NCBI RefSeq assembly: GCF_046115515.1
Contig: NZ_CP175953.1
From: Gracilimonas sp017641085
GTDB taxonomy: Bacteria > Bacteroidota > Rhodothermia > Balneolales > Balneolaceae
Strand: one strand, 5' to 3'
Length of the DNA stretch: 64,000 nucleotides
In this document: piece by piece, positions 17,497 to 27,252 of the stretch
Layout of the letters: every line of letters begins with the position of its first letter
Position numbering within the stretch: position 1 is the stretch's first letter
Notes under the pieces: model-generated
What the model saw: only the letters and a program-made list of their open reading frames with translations
Told to the model about the DNA's origin: nothing
Databases searched by the model: none
Program-made: the position numbers and the translations under genes

Positions 17497-18177
17497 TTAG
17501 AAAATTCCAGTACCTACTTCTTCAACATCACCAATAGGTATCTCTACATCATTCACCGAGAGGAATACCCCTTCCGATGTATAACGTACTCTGTCGGCTA
17601 TACCCTCAATAAATACCAGCGAGCCTACCGGATTATCCCCGTTCGCTGCCTTCACTTCAATGGTATAATCTCCTTCTCCCATGCGGTCACCGGCATTATT
17701 CAGCCCGTCCCATGTCCAGTCGTGGTCGCCCGATGACAACCCGTTCATTGTTTCGCGGCGTATTTCTGATCCACTCGCATCGCGGATGATAATCTCAACC
17801 GAATCGGCTGAGTTATTTAGTTCAAACTGAATATCGGAATTGCCTTCAGCTCCAAGGTGAACCTCATTGCTCAATGCCTTCACCTGTTTTCCTGTAAGTG
17901 ATGCTGCCATGGAGTTGGTTAAGCTGGCGCTCATCATATCCTGGCTGCCTTGCAGGGTTTTCAGACCGTTATTCACGCTGATCAGCTGCTCCACTGAGTT
18001 AAACTGAGCAAGCTGGGAGGCAAATTCGGCTCCATCCATTGGGTTGATGGGATCCTGATTACGCATTTGAGCCACCAACAGGTGTAAGAATTCCTGTTGC
18101 CCGAGCTGACTTTTCTTAGTCTGCCCTTGTTGAGCAAATGCTCCTGAGGCTTGTGAAGTTATACTATTTACATCCAT
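17497..18177 (-). CDS. flgD: Hook-cap scaffolding protein FlgD
   Basis: 226 residues. The N-terminal FlgD signature (GQQEFLHLLVAQMRNQDPIN, then SQLAQFNSVEQL) is clear. The C-terminal part has the FlgD Ig/Tudor-like region (DGLNNAGDRMGEGDYTIEVK). It caps the growing hook. It lies between fliK and flgE, the common order. Confidence 0.95.
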   Translation of the reverse strand: MDVNSITSQASGAFAQQGQTKKSQLGQQEFLHLLVAQMRNQDPINPMDGAEFASQLAQFNSVEQLISVNNGLKTLQGSQDMMSASLTNSMAASLTGKQVKALSNEVHLGAEGNSDIQFELNNSADSVEIIIRDASGSEIRRETMNGLSSGDHDWTWDGLNNAGDRMGEGDYTIEVKAANGDNPVGSLVFIEGIADRVRYTSEGVFLSVNDVEIPIGDVEEVGTGIF

Positions 18178-18189
18178 GGTTCGGTTCCT

Positions 18190-20028
18190 TTAAGCGGTCC
18201 ATTCCATTTGGTTGTAGCCAAATCGACGGACGGTTTGTTGTAAGTTCTGTTCGGTTTTCCGGGCTGATGCCTGTTCATTTCCCACACCTGATTTTATCAT
18301 CGGTGCTTTTTGCCTGGAGGAAGACGAGTTCCCAAAGAAGCCTGCCATCTCCTGCCCCTGTTCACCGCCATCAAACTGAAGGTTTACATCCAGTTGACAT
18401 TCCTGCTCCAGGTGCTGTTTAATTTCCTGTTCGTACTGCTGCATCAGGCGACTTAATTCCACACTTGTGGTTGCCAGCTTCACCTGCAACACGCCATCTA
18501 CCTGTCGGGTAGAAAGCTGAATGCTGTTTCCATCTTCCAGTTCAAAACTGTGCTTTTGCCAGGTTTCCGGGCTAGCTTTACCGGCTGAAATCGTTTTCTG
18601 AACGGCCTGGGTAAGCGATGGCATTACGGTTCTGCGAACCAGCATATTTGATACGGGCATTTCTCCCATTCTGGCAAACAAAGCGCTGGAAGTATCCTTC
18701 TGCTCGGTCATCTCAACCGATTCTTTTAGATATTCTTTCAGCATCAGCTCCTGCTCGGTTGTCATGGTAGAATTTTGACCGGCACTCATCTGGTTCTGAA
18801 CAGCCTGAACCGGAACATCAAGTTGCGACAAAAAGGAAACCGGAGCTTTTGTGTCTCTGCCCTGTGTAATAACGTCAAGCCGCTCGGAGGTCAGTTCCTG
18901 CCGGCCCGAAAAAGCATAGTTTTCACGAAATCTCTTTTCTCTTACTTCTTCAGCCTTTTGGCTTTGCATGCCCTGATTTAATTCAGGGGCACTTGTGGCG
19001 GTTTGCCCGGTAGCTGCCCGCATAGCCTGTTTTGTTACCTCCGCCTCTGCTTCAGGCTGCGTTTCATTGGTCTCAGAGCTTTCCTCAACCTGCTGTTTTT
19101 GGATGGTTGAAGATACCTGCTCAACTACTTTTTGATTCTTTTGCAGTGGATTAGCTCCTTCATTCACCAAAGGTGAGGCAGAAGCCGGGTTCTGCAGATT
19201 GTTAGCTGAAGAAGTTTTTGTTGAATCTCCTTCAGCCTGCTGAAGTTCAATTTCTGATTCAGACACCATTTCTTTTACCGAAACAGTGGTTTTCGTGGCA
19301 TTTTCACCTTCAGTAATTTCAGAAACTTCAGAGCCACTCTTAACCGAAGACTCCATTTGAGATGCTCCCGGTTCAACAGCCTTAGCTTCCCCGGCCCCTG
19401 ATACCTGTTCAGCAGCCGGTTTTACTACCCGATCGGTATTCTTTGCTTCAGAAGATTCCGTGGTGCTTGTTACTTCAGCCTCCCCTTCGGAATTCATTGA
19501 TGTACTTACAGCTTCGGCCGGTTTTGAACTTGTTGATATGTCTGATTCCTTTTCAGTTTCAACAGCTGGCTCGGCCGTTTCTATGTTCTTTGCAGTTGCC
19601 TCAGTTTCAGGCTCAGCAGTAGAAGATATCTTTTCGCCGGCACCGTTTAACACCGTATCCCCTTTCACAACCTGAGGACTGTTTTCAGATTCAGCCGATT
19701 TCGACTCAGAGATCTTAACTTCACTTTCTGCTCCGGTTACTTCCTGCGCTTCTTCATTTTTTTCTTGCTCTTGTATCACTGCTTTTTCTTCAGCTTCAGC
19801 AGTGGGTGCTTCATTGGCAAGAGCTGCTTCTTCCGGCTGAGCTTCCTCCTGTTCTGAAGAAGTGCTGCCAGATTCTGTTTGTTGGCCAAGACCCTGTACG
19901 GTTTTCAGTATAGAGCCGAATAGTCCCGGTGAAGCCTGATCGCTGTTGGTACCGTTCGTTTTGGTGATATTTGTTGCCAGCCCGGCTTCTTTACTACTTC
20001 CGGCCGATGATAATAACTGCTTTATCAT
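18190..20028 (-). CDS. fliK: Flagellar hook-length control protein FliK
   Basis: 612 residues. About the first 350 residues are low-complexity, rich in E, S, A and T, as expected for a secreted molecular ruler. The C-terminal FliK domain (about 490-560: FELEDGNSIQLSTRQVDGVL; VELSRLMQQYEQEIKQHL) supports the name. It sits between the MotE-like gene and flgD, and overlaps the former by 4 bases (ATGA). Confidence 0.85.
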   Translation of the reverse strand: MIKQLLSSAGSSKEAGLATNITKTNGTNSDQASPGLFGSILKTVQGLGQQTESGSTSSEQEEAQPEEAALANEAPTAEAEEKAVIQEQEKNEEAQEVTGAESEVKISESKSAESENSPQVVKGDTVLNGAGEKISSTAEPETEATAKNIETAEPAVETEKESDISTSSKPAEAVSTSMNSEGEAEVTSTTESSEAKNTDRVVKPAAEQVSGAGEAKAVEPGASQMESSVKSGSEVSEITEGENATKTTVSVKEMVSESEIELQQAEGDSTKTSSANNLQNPASASPLVNEGANPLQKNQKVVEQVSSTIQKQQVEESSETNETQPEAEAEVTKQAMRAATGQTATSAPELNQGMQSQKAEEVREKRFRENYAFSGRQELTSERLDVITQGRDTKAPVSFLSQLDVPVQAVQNQMSAGQNSTMTTEQELMLKEYLKESVEMTEQKDTSSALFARMGEMPVSNMLVRRTVMPSLTQAVQKTISAGKASPETWQKHSFELEDGNSIQLSTRQVDGVLQVKLATTSVELSRLMQQYEQEIKQHLEQECQLDVNLQFDGGEQGQEMAGFFGNSSSSRQKAPMIKSGVGNEQASARKTEQNLQQTVRRFGYNQMEWTA

Positions 20029-20603
20029 AACATAATCTCCGTCATAAGTTTGGCTGCTTTATCAGAATTAAGCGACCGCAGAATCTTCTCCCGCTGAATG
20101 GTCCCTCCTCCATTGTACAGCCTCACCAATTGCTCGTTGGTCATTTTCTCAAGAATAGGCCCCAGGTCGTCCTCTTCCAGGTTCAATAAACTTTTAATTC
20201 GTTGCGCAAACTCTTCTTTGCTGAGCTCCTGAATATCTTCAGCATCGGTTTCTTCCGGCTGATTTGCTTTTAGCACTTCGATCTCAGCAATCAAAGAATC
20301 GACTCTTTTATGCAAAAGGGTATTTTCTTCCAGTGCCAGCTGAAGCTCATCGGTAACCAAGGTGTCAACGGCTACAGAATCCATTACCATGGTTGCATCA
20401 GAAAGAACGGCAACCACCGAATCTTCCTGAGCAGGCAAGCCCAGTGCTTCAAATTCAGCATCCAGCTTTTCTTCCTGCGCCTGCACCAATTCCTGATACT
20501 CCTCTTTATTGATATAGGGGTACAGGAAGTACATGGCTACAATCATCACCAACAGTGGCACAGTTATCAAACCCGCAATTTTAAGTATTACTGCTTTGTT
20601 CAT
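20025..20603 (-). CDS. MotE/MgtE-N-like flagellar membrane protein
   Basis: 192 residues. One N-terminal membrane helix (about 7-30) is followed by a predicted coiled-coil periplasmic region (about 35-125) and a C-terminal helical domain resembling the MgtE-N/FliG-type fold (DDLGPILEKMTNEQLVRLYN; KAAKLMTEIM). This architecture fits MotE-type chaperones of MotC or other stator-associated proteins located between fliJ and fliK in many genomes. Function inferred from architecture and position only. It starts 3 bases after the fliJ stop. Confidence 0.72.
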   Translation of the reverse strand: MNKAVILKIAGLITVPLLVMIVAMYFLYPYINKEEYQELVQAQEEKLDAEFEALGLPAQEDSVVAVLSDATMVMDSVAVDTLVTDELQLALEENTLLHKRVDSLIAEIEVLKANQPEETDAEDIQELSKEEFAQRIKSLLNLEEDDLGPILEKMTNEQLVRLYNGGGTIQREKILRSLNSDKAAKLMTEIML

Positions 20604-20606
20604 CGC

Positions 20607-21035
20607 TTATCGGCTAAATGATTGAGTTGCAATTTCGTCCATAAATTTCTGTTCATCTTTGGCCATACGTTCCGAGAAAAGCCCCTTCTCAAATTCTTTC
20701 ACTTTCTCCAGGATGTGAAGGTTCTTATAGGCCGTGGCCAGCTTCTCTCTCTCTTTGGAAACCTCAACTTCAGCTTTGTCCAGATCCCGGCTCAGCTTAT
20801 CCATTTTCTGATGCACCTGTTGCAGGTGAGCCGATCGTCTTCGGATCATATGAATATTCTCCGCTGAGTTATCTTCTGAGTTTTGAAGAAAGGTTTTCAA
20901 TTTCCCCTGTACATCATCGCGTACATCGCTGATCTTCTGCTTTTTGGAAACCTGCTCAGCCAGCTTTTGCTTCTGAAGCTTTTCCTGGTGTTTCCGAACT
21001 TTGAGAACCGGTGCAAGAGAGAATTTGAATTTCAT
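20607..21035 (-). CDS. fliJ: Flagellar export chaperone/stalk protein FliJ
   Basis: 142 residues, almost entirely coiled coil with the FliJ-like start MKFKFSLAPVLKVRKHQE. FliJ links the FliI ATPase ring to FlhA. It follows fliI by 18 bases. Confidence 0.88.
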   Translation of the reverse strand: MKFKFSLAPVLKVRKHQEKLQKQKLAEQVSKKQKISDVRDDVQGKLKTFLQNSEDNSAENIHMIRRRSAHLQQVHQKMDKLSRDLDKAEVEVSKEREKLATAYKNLHILEKVKEFEKGLFSERMAKDEQKFMDEIATQSFSR

Positions 21036-21053
21036 GTCTGTTGCTCGTGATTT

Positions 21054-22388
21054 TTATTCAATAATTTTCTTTAGCGTATCCCAGAGATCATCGCTGAAAT
21101 CTGTTTCGTTTAAGTCTTGTATCAAAAATGATTCCAAACCCGGATGTTTTTTTATGGATTCATCAATTTTTGGGTTTGAACCTTTCACATAAGCACCAAT
21201 ATTGATCAGGTCTTCGGCCTCTCGGTAGGTAGCCAACAGCTCCCGTGCTTTCATCGCAATTTGTCGTTGTTCGGGTGTTACAATCTTGGTCATAACCCGC
21301 GAAATACTTTCGAGGATATCAATGGCCGGATAATGATTTTTATGCGCTAAACGTCGGGAAAGCACGATATGGCCGTCTAAAATGGAACGTACAGCATCAG
21401 CAATGGGCTCGTTCATATCGTCATTATCAACCAATACGGTGTACAATCCGGTGATGCTTCCCTTGTGTGTTTTACCCGGTCGTTCGAGCAATTTCGGGAG
21501 TATGGTGAACACACTTGGAGTGTATCCTTTGGTGGTTGGGGGCTCCCCTGAAGCCAGTCCAATTTCTCGTTGTGCCATGGCAACCCGGGTCACAGAATCC
21601 ATCATCAAGAGGACATTTTTTCCTTGGTCGCGGAAATATTCCGCAATAGCCGTTGCCGTGAATGCTCCTTTTACCCGACTCATGGCCGCGCTATCTGAGG
21701 TTGCCGCCACCACAACCGACCGCGCCAGCCCTTCTTCGCCCAGGGTATCTTGGATAAATTCCTGAACCTCACGGCCACGCTCACCAATCAGAGCAATCAC
21801 ATTGATATCGGCCGAGGAATGCTTGGCTATCATCCCCATTAAAACGGATTTACCCACACCGGAGCCGGCAAAAAGTCCGATTCGCTGCCCGGTTCCCACC
21901 GTATTTAAAGCATCCAATGCCCGGATGCCTGTAAACATAATGTCGTTGATGGGGGCACGGTCAAGCGGAGCGGGTGGGTCGTTATGTACCGGCATTTGCC
22001 CGGTTACACGAATTTGTCCTTTCCCGTCTATGGGCTCGGCGTTGGTATCCACTACACGGCCCAGCATCTCAAAACCAACCGGCACGTTCAGCGATTGCCC
22101 CATACTTTCCACTTTGCAGCCGGCTTTCATACCTACTACGCGGTCGTAAGGCATAAGCAGAGTTTTCCCTTCCTTCAACCCCACTACTTCGGCGGGCACA
22201 ATGGTATCCATAACGGTATGGATGCCATACACTTCCCCAACCGAGGCTTCCAGTCCGGTACATTCAATGATAGTACCGATGATGGAAGATACTTTACCAA
22301 ACCTCTTTACCTGGTTCAGCTCACCGCTGATTTTTCCACGAATGGTATCGAAGTGCTTTTGTAAGGAGGGCATGTCAGCTATTTCCAT
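21054..22388 (-). CDS. fliI: Flagellum-specific ATPase FliI
   Basis: 444 residues, standard length. The Walker A GLFAGSGVGKS, the Walker B-type VLLMMDSVTRVAMAQREIGL and the FliI/ATPase family GEPPTTKGYTPSVF segment are present. It powers or assists export together with FliH. It overlaps the 3' end of fliH by 10 bases. Confidence 0.97.
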   Translation of the reverse strand: MEIADMPSLQKHFDTIRGKISGELNQVKRFGKVSSIIGTIIECTGLEASVGEVYGIHTVMDTIVPAEVVGLKEGKTLLMPYDRVVGMKAGCKVESMGQSLNVPVGFEMLGRVVDTNAEPIDGKGQIRVTGQMPVHNDPPAPLDRAPINDIMFTGIRALDALNTVGTGQRIGLFAGSGVGKSVLMGMIAKHSSADINVIALIGERGREVQEFIQDTLGEEGLARSVVVAATSDSAAMSRVKGAFTATAIAEYFRDQGKNVLLMMDSVTRVAMAQREIGLASGEPPTTKGYTPSVFTILPKLLERPGKTHKGSITGLYTVLVDNDDMNEPIADAVRSILDGHIVLSRRLAHKNHYPAIDILESISRVMTKIVTPEQRQIAMKARELLATYREAEDLINIGAYVKGSNPKIDESIKKHPGLESFLIQDLNETDFSDDLWDTLKKIIE

Positions 22389-23065
22389 GATGGCAGGGCC
22401 AATGTCTTTTTAAATTCATCGAGCATTTCCCTGAAATTGTGAACCACTGTTTCTTCCTGGGTTTCCAGCCGGAACTCGCCGGGATTGCATTCTTCTGAGA
22501 CCTGCATGTTCAGTACCATGCTTTTGGAAAAATCGTCTTTCAGTGCCTGCACAAATTCCAGGTCATCTTCGCAAACCCAAAGAATGGGCTTCGACTGCTC
22601 GTTAATCTTTTGCAGCAGCGGAGCTAATTTTTCCTCAAGGGATTCTCTTATTGAGGGATTTTCAACCGGGATACCGAGAATAGATTCACTAATCTCGAAA
22701 ACCATATCCAACAAGCCTGGCTCCAATATCTGTTGGCGGCTTTTCCACTCCTCATGAGCTTGCTCCAAAGCCTCCCTGACCACTGAAAGCTTTTCATCGA
22801 TCTCAGCCCGGGCCGCTTCTATGCCTTCAGCCTGGCCTGCATCAAATCCTTCAGCGTAAGCTTCATTGCGAACCTGTTCAAGCTTTCTTTTCCAACGGGC
22901 ATCTCTTTCATCAAGTAGCTCATTAATATCTGTCGTTTCTTCCGTGTATTCATCTTCTTCGTTTTTAACCTCACTTTCGTTGAAAATCATCTGGTAATTC
23001 AGGCGCTTGCTGCCCTCATTAAACCAGCTTATTTGATTATTTTGTAAGACCTTCTGAGTTCTCAT
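22379..23065 (-). CDS. fliH: FliI regulator FliH
   Basis: 228 residues. The acidic N-terminus, the central coiled coil with AYAEGFDAGQAEGIEAARAE (GxxxG-type repeats typical of FliH) and the C-terminal FliI-binding/V-ATPase-E-like domain are visible. It lies between fliG and fliI, the usual order. Confidence 0.9.
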   Translation of the reverse strand: MRTQKVLQNNQISWFNEGSKRLNYQMIFNESEVKNEEDEYTEETTDINELLDERDARWKRKLEQVRNEAYAEGFDAGQAEGIEAARAEIDEKLSVVREALEQAHEEWKSRQQILEPGLLDMVFEISESILGIPVENPSIRESLEEKLAPLLQKINEQSKPILWVCEDDLEFVQALKDDFSKSMVLNMQVSEECNPGEFRLETQEETVVHNFREMLDEFKKTLALPSWK

Positions 23066-23070
23066 TCTGC

Positions 23071-24114
23071 TTACTCAACTATCTCTTCTTCATCCATCTT
23101 ACGGGTAGAAATCTGGCCGTCTTCTTCCAGTTCTTTTATCTTCTTGATGATACGCTGTTGCGCTTCTTTCACATCTTTCAAGGCAACCGGACCAAGGGCA
23201 TCCATATCTTCACGTAACATATCGGCCGCACGGTTCGACATGTTTTTGAGGAATTTATTTGCCAGGGCTTCATCCACCCCTTTAAGTCCCATAACCATAT
23301 CGGCTTTTTCCATCTCGTTGATGATAAGCTGAACGGTACGGTCGTCGAAGTGCAGAATATCCTCGAACAAGAACATTTGCTCCTTGATGTCGCTGGCCAT
23401 TTGCTCGTCTCTTTCTCCGATAGTCTCCAGCACATGGCGCTCAACGGTAATATCAGAACCGTTAAGAATTTGGGCCACAATGTTGGTTCCGCTTTTCACG
23501 CGGTCTCCAAGGGTATCCATACCGCCCATATGTTCTTTGATCACTTCCTCAATTTCTTCGATTACCTCACTGGAAATTTTATCCATACTGGCCAGGCGGT
23601 ACACAATATCTGCCTGCAGTTCTTTGTCGAGATACCCAAGTATTTCGGCCGACTTCTCAACATTCAGCTGAGAAAAAATCAGCGCTGCCACCTGCGGATG
23701 TTCATTCTGAATAAAGGAGGCAATTTGTGTGATTTTAGTCTGCTGAAATTCATCAAAAACCGTACTGCCCGACTGTGCTTTAAGTCGCTTCAGCATTTTT
23801 TCGGAGTTAGCGCTGTCTCCCAATTGAGCAAGCAGATCTTCGGCGGCATCTACACCACCATTCAGCATGTATTGCTTCACTTCCATCAGGGCATAATACT
23901 CCTGTAGAACGGCATCCACGACTTCCGCTTTTACATCTTTGATCTTTGCAATCTCGAGAGTGATTTTCTCGATTTCGGTTTCACTCAGTGATTTCATCAT
24001 GGTTGCTGCGGTGCGAGTACCAATACTCATGATAAACACAGCTGCCTTTTGAGGACCGCTTAAGTCCGAAATATCATTAAAAACACCGGGTTTACTTTTT
24101 GTAGTAGTTGCCAT
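23071..24114 (-). CDS. fliG: Flagellar motor switch protein FliG
   Basis: 347 residues. It has the conserved EHPQ motif (FIQNEHPQVAALIFSQL) and the C-terminal torque helix region (ERDEQMASDIKEQMFLFEDI, DDRTVQLIINEM). It joins the MS-ring FliF to the C-ring and interacts with MotA. It starts 9 bases after fliF. Confidence 0.97.
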   Translation of the reverse strand: MATTTKSKPGVFNDISDLSGPQKAAVFIMSIGTRTAATMMKSLSETEIEKITLEIAKIKDVKAEVVDAVLQEYYALMEVKQYMLNGGVDAAEDLLAQLGDSANSEKMLKRLKAQSGSTVFDEFQQTKITQIASFIQNEHPQVAALIFSQLNVEKSAEILGYLDKELQADIVYRLASMDKISSEVIEEIEEVIKEHMGGMDTLGDRVKSGTNIVAQILNGSDITVERHVLETIGERDEQMASDIKEQMFLFEDILHFDDRTVQLIINEMEKADMVMGLKGVDEALANKFLKNMSNRAADMLREDMDALGPVALKDVKEAQQRIIKKIKELEEDGQISTRKMDEEEIVE

Positions 24115-24123
24115 TTTTCTCTG

Positions 24124-25764
24124 TTAATTTTCTTCTGATGCTATCATTGCTCTCATAACCTGAGCGGCTTCAGCCGGTTTCAATTCAACAAAATTCACAA
24201 TTTCGTCTTTGTTGTATTTCTTCTCCGGAAGCTGCTTAGCTTGTTCTTCACCCTCTGTGCCCGGGTTGCCTTCAGCCCCTTCAAGCTGATTTGCCGCAGA
24301 ACTTTCTCCCGGAAGTGAACCTTGCTTTTCACCACCCTCAAGCTGATCGCCTGCTTCAAAATTACTCATCGTTCTGAGTTCATCTATTCCGGATTTCTTC
24401 TTCAGGCTGTTAATCAGCAGAATCACGACCACGAAGGTGATCCCGATGAGAGACCATCGTAAAATGTTATTGGTGAAGGTAGGCTGGCCGGTAAAAAAGT
24501 CGCCGCTGTCAATCGGATGCTTATCAAAGAACTCAACCTGTTTTACCGTGAGCTGATCTCCTCGGCTGTCCTGAATACCCAGGGCTACCTTCACAACTTC
24601 CTTAAATTCTTCCACTTCCTGCTCAGAGTATGGCTCACTTACCAGCGTTTGCTCTCCCTCTTCGCCTTCTTCAAACCGCTGTTTGTAGTTCAGCAGCACC
24701 GAAGCCGACACCATCTTTAACTCACCCTGAGTTTTCTCAAAAACTTCCCGGGTTCGGTTTACCTCGTAATTTCTGGTTTGAACCGTTGACCCGTTGTTAT
24801 TGCTGGCAACCACCACCGAACCGGTCTGGTTGTTGTTTGTCACATTCCCGGCAACCGGCTCCATGACCTCATCGTTATTGGTTTGTTCCCTTTTCTCTTC
24901 TGAAATAACGGTTCGGCTGTCGGGGTCAATTAAATCAGACTCCCGCACAACTCGGTCAAAATCATGTTCAACCGAAACCCGGAGAATACTGTTGCCGGCT
25001 CCCAGAACCCGATCCAGCATCGACTGTCCCCGTTCAGTCAGGTAAGCTTCCGTTTTTTGGCGAAGCTGCATTTGGGATGATCCGAAAGCGAGTTCTGATT
25101 CATAATCAATTTCATCGGTCAGCCTGTTTCCGGCCTGATCGAGTACAGTTACGTTGGCCGATTCCAGTCCTTCCACACTACCGGCAATCAGAGAGGTTAT
25201 CCCTTCAATTTGTTCTTTTTTGAGAGCTTGTCCCTTTTTCAGGTTCAGGATTACCGATGCCGAGGCCTCCACGGAGACATCTTCAAAAGGAGAACGCTCG
25301 GGCAGCACCAAATGGATGCGGGAAAACTCAACCTGCTCCAGGCTGTTGATAGACCGGGCCAACTCCCCTTCAAGAGCCCGCTTTTTATTTACCTGTTGCA
25401 TAAAGTCGGTCATACCAAGCGCATTGGTATCAAAAAGCTCGTAGCCTTTTACGTCCGAGAAACTACCGCCCATCGGGGCCAGCTCCAGCCGCAGTTCGTG
25501 AACCTTATCGCTGGCTACATAAATAGCGCGGCCGCTTTCCTGCAGCTCGTAGTTGATTCCCCGATTATTCAGTTCGGTTACAATTTCCTGGGCTACCTCA
25601 GGCTGAAGAGATCCAAACAGGAGCACGTTCTCCTCCTGTTGCGACCAGTAAAACACGCCCCCGATGATGGTGAGCACCACCAGCATCAGCACCACAAACA
25701 TGGCACGCTGGGCATTACTCAGCGGACCAAAAAACTCCTGAAAACTTTCTACATACTTATTCAT
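24124..25764 (-). CDS. fliF: MS-ring protein FliF
   Basis: 546 residues. Membrane helices lie at about 20-42 and 430-455. Between them are the YscJ/FliF domains (NRGINYELQESGRAIYVASD; LARSINSLEQVEFSRIHLVL). The C-terminus (NFVELKPAEAAQVMRAMI) is the FliG-binding tail. The protein builds the first ring of the basal body. Confidence 0.97.
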   Translation of the reverse strand: MNKYVESFQEFFGPLSNAQRAMFVVLMLVVLTIIGGVFYWSQQEENVLLFGSLQPEVAQEIVTELNNRGINYELQESGRAIYVASDKVHELRLELAPMGGSFSDVKGYELFDTNALGMTDFMQQVNKKRALEGELARSINSLEQVEFSRIHLVLPERSPFEDVSVEASASVILNLKKGQALKKEQIEGITSLIAGSVEGLESANVTVLDQAGNRLTDEIDYESELAFGSSQMQLRQKTEAYLTERGQSMLDRVLGAGNSILRVSVEHDFDRVVRESDLIDPDSRTVISEEKREQTNNDEVMEPVAGNVTNNNQTGSVVVASNNNGSTVQTRNYEVNRTREVFEKTQGELKMVSASVLLNYKQRFEEGEEGEQTLVSEPYSEQEVEEFKEVVKVALGIQDSRGDQLTVKQVEFFDKHPIDSGDFFTGQPTFTNNILRWSLIGITFVVVILLINSLKKKSGIDELRTMSNFEAGDQLEGGEKQGSLPGESSAANQLEGAEGNPGTEGEEQAKQLPEKKYNKDEIVNFVELKPAEAAQVMRAMIASEEN

Positions 25765-25776
25765 TTAGGGCTGTCC

Positions 25777-26091
25777 TTATATTTGCATTCTGCTTATTTC
25801 ATTGTAGGTCTCAATGGCTTTGTTGCGCACTTCAACCATCATCTGGAAGCTCAGCTGAGCACGCTGCATTGAGATCATCACGTCCGCAACGTTGTCGGTT
25901 TTACCGGCCACGTAATCCTGCATCTTTGATTCAGAAGTTTTCATCGTTGTATCTACCCCGTTGATCGCGTTGGAAAGCATATCAGCAAAGGAATCTTTTT
26001 CAATATCATCTACCGCGATCTCATAATGCTTCGGGGTAATTTCAATATCCTTGGGTAACTGTAATCCGTTTAATTGTACTGGGCTCTGCAT
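25777..26091 (-). CDS. fliE: Hook-basal body complex protein FliE
   Basis: 104 residues. The C-terminal conserved stretch (DVMISMQRAQLSFQMMVEVR NK, AIETYNEISRMQI) is diagnostic of FliE, the junction between MS ring and rod. It precedes fliF by 12 bases. Confidence 0.94.
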   Translation of the reverse strand: MQSPVQLNGLQLPKDIEITPKHYEIAVDDIEKDSFADMLSNAINGVDTTMKTSESKMQDYVAGKTDNVADVMISMQRAQLSFQMMVEVRNKAIETYNEISRMQI

Positions 26092-26117
26092 GGCTTTTTC
26101 TTACCTGTTTCCTTCTT

Positions 26118-26351
26118 TTAAATTCGGGTGTCTATATTTCTTCCGCGCGACAACTCATGCTGATTCACTTTTCCATCGACCGAATAAATGTTCATCGCGG
26201 CTTTTTTCTCAGCGGTAAATTCTTGGTTGATCAGAGAAGATTCATCCTGGGTTAACTTGGGTAAATCTTGCGAGCCGGCTGCACTTCTCAAGGCTGTGTT
26301 TCGGCTTACTTGTCCTGCTTGTTGGGTATAGATAGAATTAATACTGTTCAT
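26118..26351 (-). CDS. Small hypothetical protein between flgC and fliE
   Basis: 77 residues, not recognised. Sequence has LTQDESSLINQEF followed by IYSVDGKVNQHELSRG and a basic end; no signal peptide or membrane helix. The tight packing (4 bases after flgC, 26 before fliE) inside an operon of rod and MS-ring genes makes a flagellar accessory role likely, perhaps a rod-assembly factor. This is inference from position only. Confidence 0.75.
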   Translation of the reverse strand: MNSINSIYTQQAGQVSRNTALRSAAGSQDLPKLTQDESSLINQEFTAEKKAAMNIYSVDGKVNQHELSRGRNIDTRI

Positions 26352-26355
26352 GGTA

Positions 26356-26856
26356 TCAGATCTCCAGTGATCGTTTAATAATTTCTTTTTCAGCTTCGAT
26401 GCTACTCAAATTGGCTTCATACAGACGATTGGCACTTACCATTTCCGTCATTTCGCGCACCATGTCGATGTCCGGATATTTTACCATCCCGTTTTCATCG
26501 GCATCGGGGTGGTTGGGATCATACTCGTAGCGGAATTTGTTCTGTTCGCTTACATGAAACTCCGGACCCAGCCCGGTTGCTTTCTCACCATTAGGACTAT
26601 TTCCAACACCGGTAGCCATGTGCTTTGGGTTGGTTCTTGTAAGTGAAGAAACGCTCTCGGAAAGGACCTGTAGAAATTTTTGTTGGTCCGGAGCTAAAGA
26701 TTGTACCCGTTTTGGCCGATAAACATTCTCGGAGCCTGCGGGTGCCGAAGTTTGAGCATTAGCAATATTTTGCGATGCCACGGAAATCCGCTCGCGTTGT
26801 AAGGCCAGGCCCTGAGCGGCGGTTTGAAATGTTGATGATAATCTATCTGGGAGCAT
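26356..26856 (-). CDS. flgC: Flagellar proximal rod protein FlgC
   Basis: 166 residues. The rod N-motif is present in variant form (ISVASQNIANAQTSAPAG), and the C-terminal FlgC motif (PDIDMVREMTEMVSANRLYE) is well conserved. It follows flgB by 11 bases. Confidence 0.95.
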   Translation of the reverse strand: MLPDRLSSTFQTAAQGLALQRERISVASQNIANAQTSAPAGSENVYRPKRVQSLAPDQQKFLQVLSESVSSLTRTNPKHMATGVGNSPNGEKATGLGPEFHVSEQNKFRYEYDPNHPDADENGMVKYPDIDMVREMTEMVSANRLYEANLSSIEAEKEIIKRSLEI

Positions 26857-26867
26857 CTGAATGGGTT

Positions 26868-27212
26868 TTATCGGTTAATGCCTGTAATTCCGGATTTAAG
26901 AAGACTGAAGTGATGGCGAAGCGAACGGGTAACCATTTGTACCCGAATTTGCGTATCGGCCATTTCAATCATCTCATCTTCCAATGTCACGCTTTCATCT
27001 GTTTGTACAATTGATGGTGTTACGGCTTTCATGCCGCTGATGCCTTCATCCAGCTGGGCCTGCTGAAGTTCTTCTTCAAAAAGCACTTCATGCCTTTTAT
27101 AATTAGGCGTGTCGGCATTGGCAATGTTAGAAGCCGTCACTTTTTGGCGAAGTGAATAGGTATCCATCGCCCGGGCCAGCATTTGACTATGATTACTATC
27201 GATAAAGTTCAT
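26868..27212 (-). CDS. flgB: Flagellar proximal rod protein FlgB
   Basis: 114 residues from the ATG at 27212 (MNFIDSN). The rod motif QKVTASNIANADTPNYKRHE is clear, as is the C-terminal amphipathic helix. A longer frame opens at 27353, but its extra 47 residues are not FlgB-like and contain the sigma-54 promoter; the promoter's predicted start at about 27242 supports the shorter protein. This is the first gene of the large leftward flagellar operon. Confidence 0.94.
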   Translation of the reverse strand: MNFIDSNHSQMLARAMDTYSLRQKVTASNIANADTPNYKRHEVLFEEELQQAQLDEGISGMKAVTPSIVQTDESVTLEDEMIEMADTQIRVQMVTRSLRHHFSLLKSGITGINR

Positions 27213-27252
27213 TGAAATTTTGCTTTGGTTGTGAGTCACTCGCACGGATAAT

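Noticed and set aside
20607..20614. Perfect GCCGATAA on the minus strand just before the MotE-like gene
   Set aside because: It is the last codons and stop of fliJ, and a start from it would fall inside the next gene.
23350..23907. 185-residue frame on the plus strand opposite fliG
   Set aside because: Shadow of a well-conserved gene; no family resemblance or start signal.
25210..25872. 220-residue frame on the plus strand opposite fliF/fliE
   Set aside because: Shadow frame; the minus-strand genes are unambiguous.
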